This document shows, piece by piece, positions 54,986 through 63,227 of a stretch of 64,000 nucleotides of DNA. The stretch comes from Wenxinia marina DSM 24838 (GTDB lineage Bacteria; Pseudomonadota; Alphaproteobacteria; Rhodobacterales; Rhodobacteraceae). Position 1 is the stretch's first letter; each line of letters opens with the position of its first letter. A program made the translations under genes and the position numbers. The stretch covers positions 62,001 through 126,000 of the forward strand of contig NZ_KB902278.1 in the NCBI RefSeq assembly GCF_000379485.1, given 5' to 3'. The notes under the pieces were generated by a model. That model searched no databases. It was not told the origin of the DNA and saw nothing but the letters and a program-made list of their open reading frames with translations.

Positions 54986-56173
54986 TCACTGCAGGTCGGC
55001 GAAGGCGTCCCGCAGCCGGTCGACCGCCGCCGCGACCACGTCGCGCTGGGTGCCGATGTTGAAGCGGTGGTGCAGGCCGCCGCCGTGGCCGAGGGAGGGG
55101 CCGGGCGTCGGCGCGATGCGGGCGTCGCCCATCACGCGGCGGTCGATCTCGGCCTGCTCCATGCCGGTGCCCGAGAAGTCCACCCAGGCGAGGAAGGTCG
55201 CGTCCATCGGCATTGCCGACAGACCCGGGATCGCGTTCACCCCGTCGCAGAAGGTCTGCCGGTTGCCGTCGAGATAGGCCATCAGCGCGTCCACCCACGC
55301 TGCCCCCTCGGGCGAGTAGGCGGCGCAGGTGACGGCGTGGCCGGCGATGTTGGGCTGGATGTCGAGGGCGCGGTGCAGCCTGCCGAACTTGTCGCGCAGA
55401 TCGTCGTCCGCGATCCAGACGAGGCCGGTGCGCAGGCCCGCGACGTCGAAGGTCTTGGAGGCCGCCGACATCACGACGAGACCTTCGGTATCGTCGATGG
55501 CTGCGGCGGCCGGCACATGCGCGTGGCCGGGGAACGCGAGGTCCTGGTGGATCTCGTCCGAGACGAGGACCATGCCGTGGCGGCGGCAGAGGGCGTGCAT
55601 GCCGCGCATCTCCTCCGCCGACCAGATGCGGCCCGCCGGATTGTGCGGTGCGCTGATGAGCAGCATCCGCTCGCGGCCGGTCAGCGATGCCTCGAGCGCC
55701 TCCAGGTCGAGAGCGAAACGGCCGTCGGGGCCGATCGAGAGCGGCGCCTCGACCAGCGTGCGGCCGTTGCGGCCTATCTTGCCCGCGAACTCGTGGTAGA
55801 CGGGCGACAGCACGACGATCCCGTCCCCGGGCTCGGTCAGGGCCTGCAGCGTCAGGCCGATCGCGTTGCCGAGGCCGTGGGTCGCGTAGTAGCGCCCCGG
55901 ATCGGCCGCCCAGCCGTGGCGTGTCTCCTGCCACCAGGCTGCCCGCTCGAACAGCGTCGCGAGGCCGGTGAAGTAGCCCCACTGGCCGGCGTCCGCGAGG
56001 CGGCGGGCCGCCGCCTGGATGCAGGGCGCCGGGGCGAAGTCGGTCTGCGCGACCCACATCGGCAGCGCGTCGTCCGGCGCGTCGTCGCCGAGGATCGCCG
56101 ACAGCGCGTCCCACTTGGCGGACCCGCACCCGCGTCGCTTGGCCGGGGTGTCGAAATCGAACGTGTGGGTCAT
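54986..56173 (-). CDS. MalY/PatB-type aminotransferase or C-S lyase
   Basis: The 395-aa fold-type I enzyme has the MalY/PatB start (FDFDTPAKRRGCGSAKWDAL, LPMWVAQTDFAP), APHNPAGRIWS, cofactor-binding SDEIHQDLAF, and the Schiff-base K240 in SAASKTFDVAGLRTG. This group includes cystathionine beta-lyases that cleave C-S bonds. The ATG at 56173 has GGAGG 7 bases upstream; one five codons earlier is less likely. It is divergent from the first deformylase gene. Exact substrate is open. Confidence 0.88.
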   Translation of the reverse strand: MTHTFDFDTPAKRRGCGSAKWDALSAILGDDAPDDALPMWVAQTDFAPAPCIQAAARRLADAGQWGYFTGLATLFERAAWWQETRHGWAADPGRYYATHGLGNAIGLTLQALTEPGDGIVVLSPVYHEFAGKIGRNGRTLVEAPLSIGPDGRFALDLEALEASLTGRERMLLISAPHNPAGRIWSAEEMRGMHALCRRHGMVLVSDEIHQDLAFPGHAHVPAAAAIDDTEGLVVMSAASKTFDVAGLRTGLVWIADDDLRDKFGRLHRALDIQPNIAGHAVTCAAYSPEGAAWVDALMAYLDGNRQTFCDGVNAIPGLSAMPMDATFLAWVDFSGTGMEQAEIDRRVMGDARIAPTPGPSLGHGGGLHHRFNIGTQRDVVAAAVDRLRDAFADLQ

Positions 56174-56270
56174 GCTGCCTCCGGTCACTCGTGCCGGCGC
56201 ACGCTAGCGGCGCGGGCGGGGGCCGCAAGGCCATGTTGCGCCGCGTCCGGCCCTGTCCTAAATCGCCCTC

Positions 56271-56792
56271 ATGGCGCTGCTCCCCATCCTCATCCACCCC
56301 GATCCGCGGCTGAAGACGCCGGCCAAGCCCGTCGACGAGATCACCGACGACCTGCGCCGGCTGGCCGACGACATGCTGCAGACGATGTACGAGGCGCCGG
56401 GCATCGGCCTCGCCGCGCCGCAGGTCGGCGTGATGAGCCGGCTGCTGGTCATGGACTGCGTGAAGGAGGAGGGCGAGCCGCCGCGGCCGATGGTGCTGGT
56501 CAACCCGGTGGTCACCTGGTCCTCCGGGGAGCGGACGGTCTACGAGGAAGGCTGCCTGTCGATCCCCGAGCAGTATGCCGACGTGGAGCGCCCGGCCGAG
56601 GTGGACGTCGCCTGGACCGGCCTCGACGGCGAGCGCCACGAGGAGCGGTTCTCGGGGCTGTGGGCCACCTGCGTCCAGCACGAGATCGACCACCTCGATG
56701 GCAGGCTCTTCATCGACTACCTCAAGCCGCTGAAGCGGCAGATGATCACGCGCAAGATGGTGAAGCTGAAGCGCGAGAGGGCGCGGGCCTGA
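56271..56792 (+). CDS. def: peptide deformylase (canonical)
   Basis: This 173-aa enzyme removes the N-formyl group from new proteins. All three motifs are intact: GIGLAAPQ (44-51), EEGCLSIP with the metal ligand C95, and QHEIDHLDG with ligands H137 and H141 and the catalytic E138. It heads a run of three deformylase-family genes and fmt, whose product adds the formyl group to initiator tRNA. The next gene starts after one base. Confidence 0.97.
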   Translation: MALLPILIHPDPRLKTPAKPVDEITDDLRRLADDMLQTMYEAPGIGLAAPQVGVMSRLLVMDCVKEEGEPPRPMVLVNPVVTWSSGERTVYEEGCLSIPEQYADVERPAEVDVAWTGLDGERHEERFSGLWATCVQHEIDHLDGRLFIDYLKPLKRQMITRKMVKLKRERARA

Positions 56793-56793
56793 C

Positions 56794-57249
56794 GTGCTGA
56801 CGATCCGCACCGTGCCCGACCCGGTCCTGCGCGAGCTCTGCGCGCCGGTCTCGGCGTTCGACGGGGCGCTGGCGGCGCTGGCGTGGGACATGCTGCGCGC
56901 GATGTACGCCGCCCCCGGCCGCGGGCTGGCGGCGCCGCAGGTAGGGGTCGCTTCGCGGCTCTTCGTGACGGACGTCGCGTGGAAGGAGGGCGCGCCGGAC
57001 CCGCGCGTCTTCGCGAACCCCGAGATCCTGTCGGTGTCCGAGGAGATGGAAGAGGCCGAGGAGGGATGCCTGTCGATCCCCGGCGTGCCGTGCCTCGTCC
57101 GCCGCCCCGTGGCCGTCCGCCTGCGCTGGCAGGGGCTGGACGGCGCCGGGGCCGAGGACCTGTTCGAGGGCTGGGCCGCCCGCTGCGTGCTGCACGAGTA
57201 CGACCACCTCGACGGCATCCTCTGCACCGACCGGGTGCAGGCGGCGTGA
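56794..57249 (+). CDS. second peptide deformylase, short form
   Basis: The 151-aa paralogue keeps all catalytic residues: C92 in EEGCLSIPG, and H134, E135 and H138 in LHEYDHLDG. Motif 1 reads GRGLAAPQ, with Arg replacing the usual Ile/Val. It lacks the C-terminal helix extension of the first copy. The GTG start lies one base after the stop of the first deformylase. It should be active but may prefer other peptides. A tandem repeat separates it from the third copy. Confidence 0.93.
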   Translation: MLTIRTVPDPVLRELCAPVSAFDGALAALAWDMLRAMYAAPGRGLAAPQVGVASRLFVTDVAWKEGAPDPRVFANPEILSVSEEMEEAEEGCLSIPGVPCLVRRPVAVRLRWQGLDGAGAEDLFEGWAARCVLHEYDHLDGILCTDRVQAA

Positions 57250-57267
57250 GGGTCGCCGGCCGTGCCC

Positions 57268-57577
57268 GCCCCGGCCCCCGAGCCGGGGCCTCGCCGGGAC
57301 GCCGAACCCGCCCCGGCCCCGAGCCGGGGCCCCGATCGGATCGAGGTCCCGGGTCAGGCCCGGGACGGGCCGCGCTGGCAACGGACACCCGCCCCGGCCC
57401 CCGAGCTGGGGCCTCGCCGGGACGCCAAACCCGCCCCGGCCCTGAGCCGGGGGCCCGATCGGATCGAGGTCCCGGGTCAGGCCCGGGACGGGCCGCGCTG
57501 GCAACGAACACCCTCCCCGGCCCCCGAGCCGGGGGCTCGACCGGATCGAGGTCCCGGGTCAGGCCCGGGACGCGCTC
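57268..57577 (+). repeat. 123-bp tandem repeat, about 2.5 copies
   Basis: The gap between the second and third deformylase genes (57250-57607, 358 bases) has no gene. It consists of a 123-base unit beginning GCCCCGGCCCC at 57268, again at 57391, and a third, internally shortened copy from 57514. Each unit contains nested palindromes (CCCCGGCCCC/GAGCCGGGG and GTCCCGGGTCAGGCCCGGGAC). Because 123 is a multiple of three, frames stay open through it and give spurious proteins with LTRDLDP repeats. A 23-base piece is identical to the repeat at 2102-2124, in the other orientation. Confidence 0.85.
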
Positions 57578-57607
57578 CATCCGGTCGGCCTCGGGGCGTG
57601 CATTCCC

Positions 57608-58105
57608 ATGACCCATCGCCCCTTCATCCCCTGGCCCGCAAAGGTCCTGCGCACCCCCGCCGCCGAGGTCCCGCAGATCACCGACGACATCCGCTCCCTC
57701 TGGGACGAGATGATCGAGGCGATGGACGCCATGCCCGGGGTCGGCCTCGCCGCGCCGCAGCTGGGCGTGTCGCTCCGCCTTGCCGTCGTCGACGCCAGCG
57801 ACGCCCGCGGACAGGCGGTGCGCATGGCGAACCCCTCCGTGCTCCACGCCAGCGTGGAGTTCCGCGAGCATGACGAGGCCTCGCCCAACCTGCCCGGCGT
57901 CTCGGCGGTGATCTCCCGCCCCCGCGCGGTGACGGTGCGGTTCCTGAACGCGGCGGGGGAGTGGGAGGACCGCGACTTCGTCGGGCTTTGGGCGACCAGC
58001 GTGCAGCACCAGATCGACCACCTGGACGGAAGGATGTACTTCGACCGCCTCAGCCGGCTGAAGCGCGACCGCCTGCTGGCGAAGGCGCGGAAAGGGGGGC
58101 GCTGA
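57608..58105 (+). CDS. peptide-deformylase-like pseudoenzyme
   Basis: The 165-aa third paralogue keeps motif 1 (GVGLAAPQ, 44-51) and the fold. The metal ligand Cys is replaced by S92 (DEASPNLPG where EEGCLSIPG is expected), and the catalytic Glu of the third motif is Gln (H134-Q135-I-D-H138). Loss of both makes normal deformylase activity very unlikely. The reading frame is intact and is coupled to fmt by TGATG, so the protein is probably made and kept for another role, such as binding nascent chains or ribosomes. Confidence 0.88.
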   Translation: MTHRPFIPWPAKVLRTPAAEVPQITDDIRSLWDEMIEAMDAMPGVGLAAPQLGVSLRLAVVDASDARGQAVRMANPSVLHASVEFREHDEASPNLPGVSAVISRPRAVTVRFLNAAGEWEDRDFVGLWATSVQHQIDHLDGRMYFDRLSRLKRDRLLAKARKGGR

Positions 58106-59004
58106 TGCGGATCGTGTTCATGGGGACGCCGGATTTCTCCGTCCCGGCGCTGGACGCGCTGGTCGAGGCCGGCCACGAGGTCGCGTGCGTCTACACCCAG
58201 CCGCCCCGCCCTGCCGGCCGCGGCCAGAAGGACCGCCCGTCTCCGGTCCATGACCGGGCGAAGGCGCTCGGGATCGAGGTGCGCCACCCGGAGCGGCTGA
58301 AGGCGCCGGAGGAGCAGGCGGCCTTCGCCGCGCTCGGCGCCGACGTGGCGGTCGTCGTCGCCTACGGCCTGATCCTGCCGCAGGCGGTGCTGGACGCGCC
58401 GGCGCGCGGCTGCCTCAACATCCACGCCTCGCTCCTCCCCCGCTGGCGCGGCGCCGCCCCCATCCACCGCGCGGTGATGGCAGGCGACGCCGAGACCGGG
58501 GTCGCGATCATGGCCATGGAGGCCGGCCTCGACACCGGGGCGATCCTGCTGGAGCGGCGGACCCCGATCGGCCCGGAGGAGACGACCGGCGACCTGCACG
58601 ACCGCCTCGCCGCGCTGGGCGCGGAGGCGGTGGTCGAGGCTCTGGCCCGGCTGGACGCGCTGACGCCCGTCCCGCAGCAGGCCGACGGCGTGACCTACGC
58701 CGCCAAGATCGACAAGGCCGAGGCCCGGGTGGACTGGACCCGTCCCGCGGACGAGGTCAGCGCCCACATCCGCGGCCTCTCGCCCTTTCCCGGCGCCTGG
58801 TGCGAGGTGGCGGGCGAGCGGGTCAAGCTGCTGCGCGCCCGCGTGGCGGAGGGACAGGGGGCGCCGGGCGAGGTTCTCGGCGGCTTCACGATCGCCTGCG
58901 GATCGGGCGCGGTCGAGGTGACCGAGGTGCAGCGGGCGGGCAAGCGGCCGATGTCCGCGGCCGAGGCTTTGCGCGGAATGGAGCTGCCGGCGGGGCTGGG
59001 GTGA
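58105..59004 (+). CDS. fmt: methionyl-tRNA formyltransferase
   Basis: Fmt (299 aa) formylates Met-tRNA for initiation. It has [15 protein letters not shown] at the start, the catalytic core [21 protein letters not shown] with the formyl-folate-binding SLLPRWRG, and the conserved metal-free Asp in AGLDTGAIL. The C-terminal tRNA-binding domain (about 205-299) is present. The ATG overlaps the preceding stop (TGATG). The def-fmt pairing is classic. The 235 bases after it hold no clear gene. Confidence 0.97.
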   Translation: MRIVFMGTPDFSVPALDALVEAGHEVACVYTQPPRPAGRGQKDRPSPVHDRAKALGIEVRHPERLKAPEEQAAFAALGADVAVVVAYGLILPQAVLDAPARGCLNIHASLLPRWRGAAPIHRAVMAGDAETGVAIMAMEAGLDTGAILLERRTPIGPEETTGDLHDRLAALGAEAVVEALARLDALTPVPQQADGVTYAAKIDKAEARVDWTRPADEVSAHIRGLSPFPGAWCEVAGERVKLLRARVAEGQGAPGEVLGGFTIACGSGAVEVTEVQRAGKRPMSAAEALRGMELPAGLG

Positions 59005-59239
59005 GGGATGGGGGGCCTGTTCCGAGAGTCGGGCTGCCGGGTCGCGGCTGCAGCCATCGAGCCGGTCTCGCAAAGAGCCCCCGCGCGGATGCGGCCGCGG
59101 AGTTCCCCGCGACCGTGTCGTCGGTTCGGACAACCTCGCGAACATTTGCGTCTCCGCCTCGAAGCGCGTCGTCGCGACCGACCGCGGCAGGGTGATCCTG
59201 ACGGTGCCCGGCTGAGCCGGACCTTGTGAGACATTGTCC

Positions 59240-60115
59240 GTGCACCTGTTGCTCCTGACCTCCGCCGCAATGGTGGCCTTTGCCGCGAACTCGGTCCTGA
59301 ACCGCCTCGCGGTGGCGGGGCTGGGGACCGACCCTGTCGCCTTCGCGATCCTGCGGACCGTCTCTGGCGCGCTCGTCCTGACCCTGCTGGTCGCGGCCCG
59401 GGGCGGGGGCGGGGAGGGCGGCGGCTGGCGGGGCGCCACGGCGCTCGCCCTCTACATGGCCGGCTTTTCGCTGGCCTACCTGACGCTCGACGCCGGGATC
59501 GGCGCGCTGATCCTGTTCGGCGGGGTGCAGGTGACCATGTTCGCCGGCGCGGTCCTGGGGCGGGAGGCGGTGCCGCCCCGGCGCTGGGCGGGCGCGGCGC
59601 TGGCACTCGCCGGACTGGCGCTTCTCGTCTGGCCGGCGGGCGGGGCAGGGGACGTGCCGGCGGGCGGGGCGGCGCTGATGGCCGCGGCGGCGCTCGGCTG
59701 GGGCGTCTACTCCCTGCTCGGGTGGGGCGCTGCCGATCCGCTCGCCGCGACCGCCCGGAACTTCCGCCTCGCGACGCCGCTGGTCCTCGCGCCGCTCCTC
59801 GTCCTCCCCGTCACGCTGCCCACGCCCGCCGGCGCGGCGGCGGCGATCCTGTCCGGCGCCGTCACCTCCGGCCTCGGCTACGCGCTGTGGTACCGCCTGC
59901 TGCCGACGCTCGGCGCAAGCCGTGCGGCGGTGGCGCAGCTGTCGGTCCCCGTCCTCGCCGCCGCCGCCGGCTGGCTGCTGCTGGCGGAGCCGCCGGGCGC
60001 GCGCGCCGTGGCCGCCTCCGCCCTCGTCCTCGGTGGAATCGCCCTCTCGCTATGGACCCGGCCGGGCGCTGGGGCGTTGCGCAGCCGCACCGGTACCGAA
60101 AGACCCCCGTCATGA
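59240..60115 (+). CDS. EamA-family (DMT) transporter
   Basis: The 291-aa inner-membrane protein has ten predicted transmembrane helices in two EamA repeats (about 2-125 and 135-280). It belongs to the drug/metabolite transporter superfamily, which exports amino acids and other metabolites. A GTG at 59240 (MHLLLLTSAAMVAFAANSVLNR) is the best start; an ATG at 59270 is possible but would cut into helix 1. The stop overlaps the next gene as ATGA. The substrate is unknown. Confidence 0.85.
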   Translation: MHLLLLTSAAMVAFAANSVLNRLAVAGLGTDPVAFAILRTVSGALVLTLLVAARGGGGEGGGWRGATALALYMAGFSLAYLTLDAGIGALILFGGVQVTMFAGAVLGREAVPPRRWAGAALALAGLALLVWPAGGAGDVPAGGAALMAAAALGWGVYSLLGWGAADPLAATARNFRLATPLVLAPLLVLPVTLPTPAGAAAAILSGAVTSGLGYALWYRLLPTLGASRAAVAQLSVPVLAAAAGWLLLAEPPGARAVAASALVLGGIALSLWTRPGAGALRSRTGTERPPS

Positions 60116-61143
60116 AGATCTTCGCCTGCTCCGAATGCGGCCACGCGCTGCATTTCGAGAACGTCACCTGCCTCAATTGCGGCCGCGCCGTCGGCTACGA
60201 CCGCCACGGCGCTCGCATGCTGGGGCTTGAGCCGGACGGCCCGGTCTGGCGCCGCCCCTCGGCGCCGGACGAGGGGCCGTGGCGGTTCTGCGAGAACTGG
60301 GAGCGCTCGGCCTGCAACTGGCTGGTCCCGCGCGAGGAGGGGGGCCTGTGCCGCGCCTGCCGGCACAACCACATCATCCCCGACCTGTCCGCCCCCGGGA
60401 ATCTCGCCCTGTGGAAGAAGATGGAGGCGGCGAAGCGCCGGCTCATCTACGGCCTCCTGCGCCTCGGCATCCCGCCCGAACTGCCGGAGGAGGAGGGGCC
60501 CGAGCCGCTGGTCTTCGACTTCCCGGCCGACGAAGGCGGCCAGAACGCGATGACCGGCCACGAGGACGGCGTCGTGACGGTGGCCCTGGCCGAGGCGGAC
60601 GACGCGGAGCGCGAGGCGCGCCGCACCGCGATGCACGAACCCTACCGCACGCTCCTCGGTCACTTCCGCCACGAGGTCGGGCACTACTACTGGGACAAGC
60701 TGATCCGCGACGGCGGCCGGCTGGAGGCGTTCCGCGAGGTCTTCGGCGACGAGCGCGCCGACTACGGCGAGGCGCTCAAGGCGCACTACGCGAGCGGCGC
60801 GCCGGCCGACTGGCAGGAGCGCCACGTCAGCGCCTACGCCTCCTCTCATCCGTGGGAGGACTGGGCCGAGACCTGGGCGCACCTGCTGCACATCGTCGAC
60901 GCGCTCGAGATGGCGGGGGCGTGGGGCATGTCGGTCGCCGGCCGCGCGATGCCAGCCGACCCGTACGGCCGCGATCCGGTGGACGGGCTGCTGGAGGCGT
61001 GGATCCCGCTGACCGTCGCGCTGAACGGGATGAACCGCACGATGGGCCTGCCGGACCTCTATCCCTTTGTTCTGGGCGGGGCGGTGATGGACAAGCTGCG
61101 CTTCATCGCCGGCGTCATCCGCAAGGCCCGCGGCACGCCCTGA
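60112..61143 (+). CDS. putative zinc-binding metallopeptidase with zinc ribbons
   Basis: The 343-aa protein starts with a zinc ribbon (C6-x-x-C9 and C20-x-x-C23) and a second Cys cluster (C60, C68, C80, C83). A catalytic zinc motif HEVGH follows at 187-191 (H187, E188, H191), with a likely third ligand Glu/Asp in the DWAETWAH region. This architecture fits the putative zinc-binding metallopeptidase family found in many proteobacteria. There is no signal peptide, so it is probably cytoplasmic. It overlaps the EamA gene (ATGA). Substrate unknown. Confidence 0.85.
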   Translation: MKIFACSECGHALHFENVTCLNCGRAVGYDRHGARMLGLEPDGPVWRRPSAPDEGPWRFCENWERSACNWLVPREEGGLCRACRHNHIIPDLSAPGNLALWKKMEAAKRRLIYGLLRLGIPPELPEEEGPEPLVFDFPADEGGQNAMTGHEDGVVTVALAEADDAEREARRTAMHEPYRTLLGHFRHEVGHYYWDKLIRDGGRLEAFREVFGDERADYGEALKAHYASGAPADWQERHVSAYASSHPWEDWAETWAHLLHIVDALEMAGAWGMSVAGRAMPADPYGRDPVDGLLEAWIPLTVALNGMNRTMGLPDLYPFVLGGAVMDKLRFIAGVIRKARGTP

Positions 61144-61443
61144 CGCGCCCGCGCCCCGCAAGGGGTTGGCAAGCCGCGCCCCACGGTCTAGGACCGCTCC
61201 CGCACCGGAGCGCGCGATTCGTCACGCGCCCCGCTGCGTTTCGTCCGAGACGGTGGGCGGGGGCGCGATCCCCGGAAGTCCTGCCCGAGACGGGAACAGA
61301 CCAGATTGGCCGGACCGCCCGTCACGGGCGCGATCCGCGGCAGTTTCGGCTCCCCCGTTCGCTGGACCAAATCGCCGGGCCCCGGATCCTCCGGGGTGCG
61401 GCAAGACAGAGCCGGGGGGCAACCCCCAACTTGGAGTGAAACT
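61144..61443 (+). promoter_or_regulatory. rplJ leader region
   Basis: The 300 bases before rplJ hold no gene. Near the 3' end are two hairpins: CCCCGGA/TCCGGGG at 61380-61396 and GGGGG/CCCCC around CAA at 61415-61427. The latter ends 16 bases before the GTG, close to the GGAG site. In bacteria the rplJL leader is the target of autogenous control by the L10-L7/L12 complex; the structure and position fit that role. Confidence 0.55.
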
Positions 61444-61962
61444 GTGGATAGAGCCCAGAAAGAGAAAGTGGTCGAGGAACTCGGCCAGATCTTCGAAAGC
61501 TCTGGCGTCGTGGTGGTCGCTCACTACGAAGGCATGACGGTTGCTCAGATGCAGGACCTGCGCGCGAAGATGCGTGATGCGGGCGGGTCTGTGCGCGTTG
61601 CCAAGAACAGGCTCGCCAAGATCGCCCTGCAGGGAAAGCCGTGCGAAAGCATTGGCGACTACCTCACGGGCATGACCGTGCTCTCCTACTCCGAGGATCC
61701 CGTGGCCGCGGCCAAGGTGATCGACGAGTACGCGCGCGGGAATGACAGGCTCGTCATTCTCGGCGGCGCGATGGGGGACACGGCGCTCGATCCCGAAGGG
61801 GTCAAGGCCGTCGCCAAGATGCCCAGCCGCGAGGAGCTCATCGCTTCCATCGTGGGCTGCATCGGGGCGCCCGCCTCCAACCTCGCCGGGGCCATTGGCG
61901 CGCCTGCCGCGAACATCGCCAGCATCCTGTCGACCATCGAGGAGCGGGCGGAAGCCGCCTGA
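61444..61962 (+). CDS. rplJ: 50S ribosomal protein L10
   Basis: L10 (172 aa) anchors the L7/L12 stalk to 23S rRNA. Typical features are the start [30 protein letters not shown], the RNA-binding KNRLAKIAL, and the C-terminal stalk helix ending [12 protein letters not shown], which in this group binds several L7/L12 dimers. It uses a GTG start with GGAG upstream. Upstream is a peptidase gene, not rplA, so the usual rplKA-rplJL order is broken here. Confidence 0.97.
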   Translation: MDRAQKEKVVEELGQIFESSGVVVVAHYEGMTVAQMQDLRAKMRDAGGSVRVAKNRLAKIALQGKPCESIGDYLTGMTVLSYSEDPVAAAKVIDEYARGNDRLVILGGAMGDTALDPEGVKAVAKMPSREELIASIVGCIGAPASNLAGAIGAPAANIASILSTIEERAEAA

Positions 61963-62028
61963 TCCTCGCTGCCTGCGGGGCCGCGCGGCCCCGTCGTTGG
62001 AACACATCTGTAAAGAACGGAACCTGAA

Positions 62029-62409
62029 ATGGCTGATCTGAAGAAACTCGCCGAAGAGATCGTCGGTCTGACGCTGCTCGAGGCCCAGGAACTGAAAACC
62101 ATCCTCAAGGACGAGTACGGCATCGAGCCCGCCGCCGGCGGCGCGGTCATGATGGCCGGCCCGGCCGCCGGTGGCGCCGGCGCCGCCGCCGAGGAAGAGA
62201 AGACCGAGTTCGACGTCGTCCTGAAGGACGCCGGCGCGCAGAAGATCAACGTGATCAAGGAAGTGCGCGCGATCACCGGTCTCGGCCTGAAAGAGGCCAA
62301 GGACCTGGTGGAAGCCGGCGGCAAGGTGAAGGAAGCCGCGCCGAAGGCCGAAGCCGAAGAGATCAAGGCCAAGCTGGAAGCGGCCGGCGCCAAGGTCGAG
62401 CTGGCCTGA
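62029..62409 (+). CDS. rplL: 50S ribosomal protein L7/L12
   Basis: The 126-aa stalk protein has the N-terminal dimerisation domain ([29 protein letters not shown]), an Ala/Gly-rich hinge (about 36-55) and the factor-binding C-terminal domain ([39 protein letters not shown]-type). It recruits elongation factors to the ribosome. It lies 66 bases after rplJ. A strong terminator follows, and rpoB is not directly downstream. Confidence 0.98.
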   Translation: MADLKKLAEEIVGLTLLEAQELKTILKDEYGIEPAAGGAVMMAGPAAGGAGAAAEEEKTEFDVVLKDAGAQKINVIKEVRAITGLGLKEAKDLVEAGGKVKEAAPKAEAEEIKAKLEAAGAKVELA

Positions 62410-62435
62410 GGCCGACGCCTCTGCCGAAAGACGGC

Positions 62436-62466
62436 ACGGCGGTCCCGAAGGGGCCGCCGTTTCTCG
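62436..62466 (+). terminator. terminator after rplL
   Basis: ACGGCGG(T)CCC pairs with GGGCCGCCGT around a GAAG loop (one bulged T) and is followed by TTCTCGTTCT. It would stop or attenuate transcription before the opposing DUF1801 gene and rpoB. Confidence 0.8.
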
Positions 62467-62505
62467 TTCTAGGCCGCGAACCCGGCTGCGCGTCGGCCCC
62501 TCGGG

Positions 62506-62865
62506 TCAAGGCGCCGTCCGCCCGGCCAGCCGCGCCATCTGCGACCTCACGATTTCGGCGATCAGGTCGTGGGGCAGGGGCCGGTCCAGCGGGATCTGCA
62601 CCGTGTCCGTCTTGGCCCGGAACGGCGCGATCCGCGCCTCGAAGGCGTCGCTGCCGCGGTAGATCGGGTAGAGGCCGACATGCCTCTTCCAGACCGCGAA
62701 GTAGATCACCGTGGCATTGCCCGATCGGAACGCGGGCATGTCGTAGCGGATCGCCTCGACCAGCTCCGCCGCGCCGTGGATCGTCGCACGCACCGCCTGC
62801 GCCACGTTCCTCGACGCCTCGGGGAGGTGTCCGACATATTCGTCGATCGTCGTGAATTTCGGCAT
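62506..62865 (-). CDS. DUF1801-family protein
   Basis: The 119-aa protein matches the DUF1801 (YdhG/YdeI-like) fold: FTTIDEYVGHLPEASRNVAQAVRATI, IRYDMPAFRSGNATVIYFAVWKRHVGLYPIYRG, and a Pro-rich end. These small proteins are structurally known but functionally unclear. It lies on the minus strand between rplL and rpoB, an unusual place, since those genes are normally adjacent and co-transcribed. It looks like an insertion that split the operon. Confidence 0.88.
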   Translation of the reverse strand: MPKFTTIDEYVGHLPEASRNVAQAVRATIHGAAELVEAIRYDMPAFRSGNATVIYFAVWKRHVGLYPIYRGSDAFEARIAPFRAKTDTVQIPLDRPLPHDLIAEIVRSQMARLAGRTAP

Positions 62866-63227
62866 GATGCCATCGACGCTAGCGCCTGCCGCCTTTGTCT
62901 GCTAGCTTATCCCGCGATCGTCAGGCCCTGCCGTTCCCCGGCAGGACCCCTTGACGACGCGGACCGGACGGCTCGCCCCTTGCGCTCGGGGCGAATCTCT
63001 CTTAGATGCCGCCTCGTGCCGCAGCCCAAACCGTAAAAACATCGCTAACCATCCGACCGCTGATCTCTCAGAGGGCAGGACATCCTGCGTTCTGACGGGT
63101 CAGTTGACCGTTTCGAGAGAGGCGTTTGGGCGCGCCTCGAGCATGGGAACGGTCCCGACCGATCAGCGTGCGTCCCACGGTATCCCGGCCGTGTTACGCG
63201 CGCCAGACGCATGGAGTTCCTCGCAGC
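62866..63227 (+). promoter_or_regulatory. rpoB upstream region with candidate promoter
   Basis: These 362 bases contain no gene I can support. A candidate promoter is TTGCGC at 62980-62985 and TAGATG at 63003-63008, 17 bases apart, which would give rpoB its own start about 210 bases upstream. A run AAACCGTAAAAACATCG at about 63028 is unusually A-rich for this genome. Because an opposing gene and a terminator precede it, rpoB must be transcribed from here. Confidence 0.5.

Noticed and set aside
57250-57607. Small proteins with LTRDLDP repeats encoded between the deformylase genes
   Set aside because: They are translations of the tandem palindromic repeat, open on several frames at once, with no ribosome sites.
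59129-59215. 29-codon stretch (DNLANICVSASK...) with coding-like third positions after fmt
   Set aside because: No start codon or upstream continuation could be found. It may be a gene remnant but the evidence is too thin.
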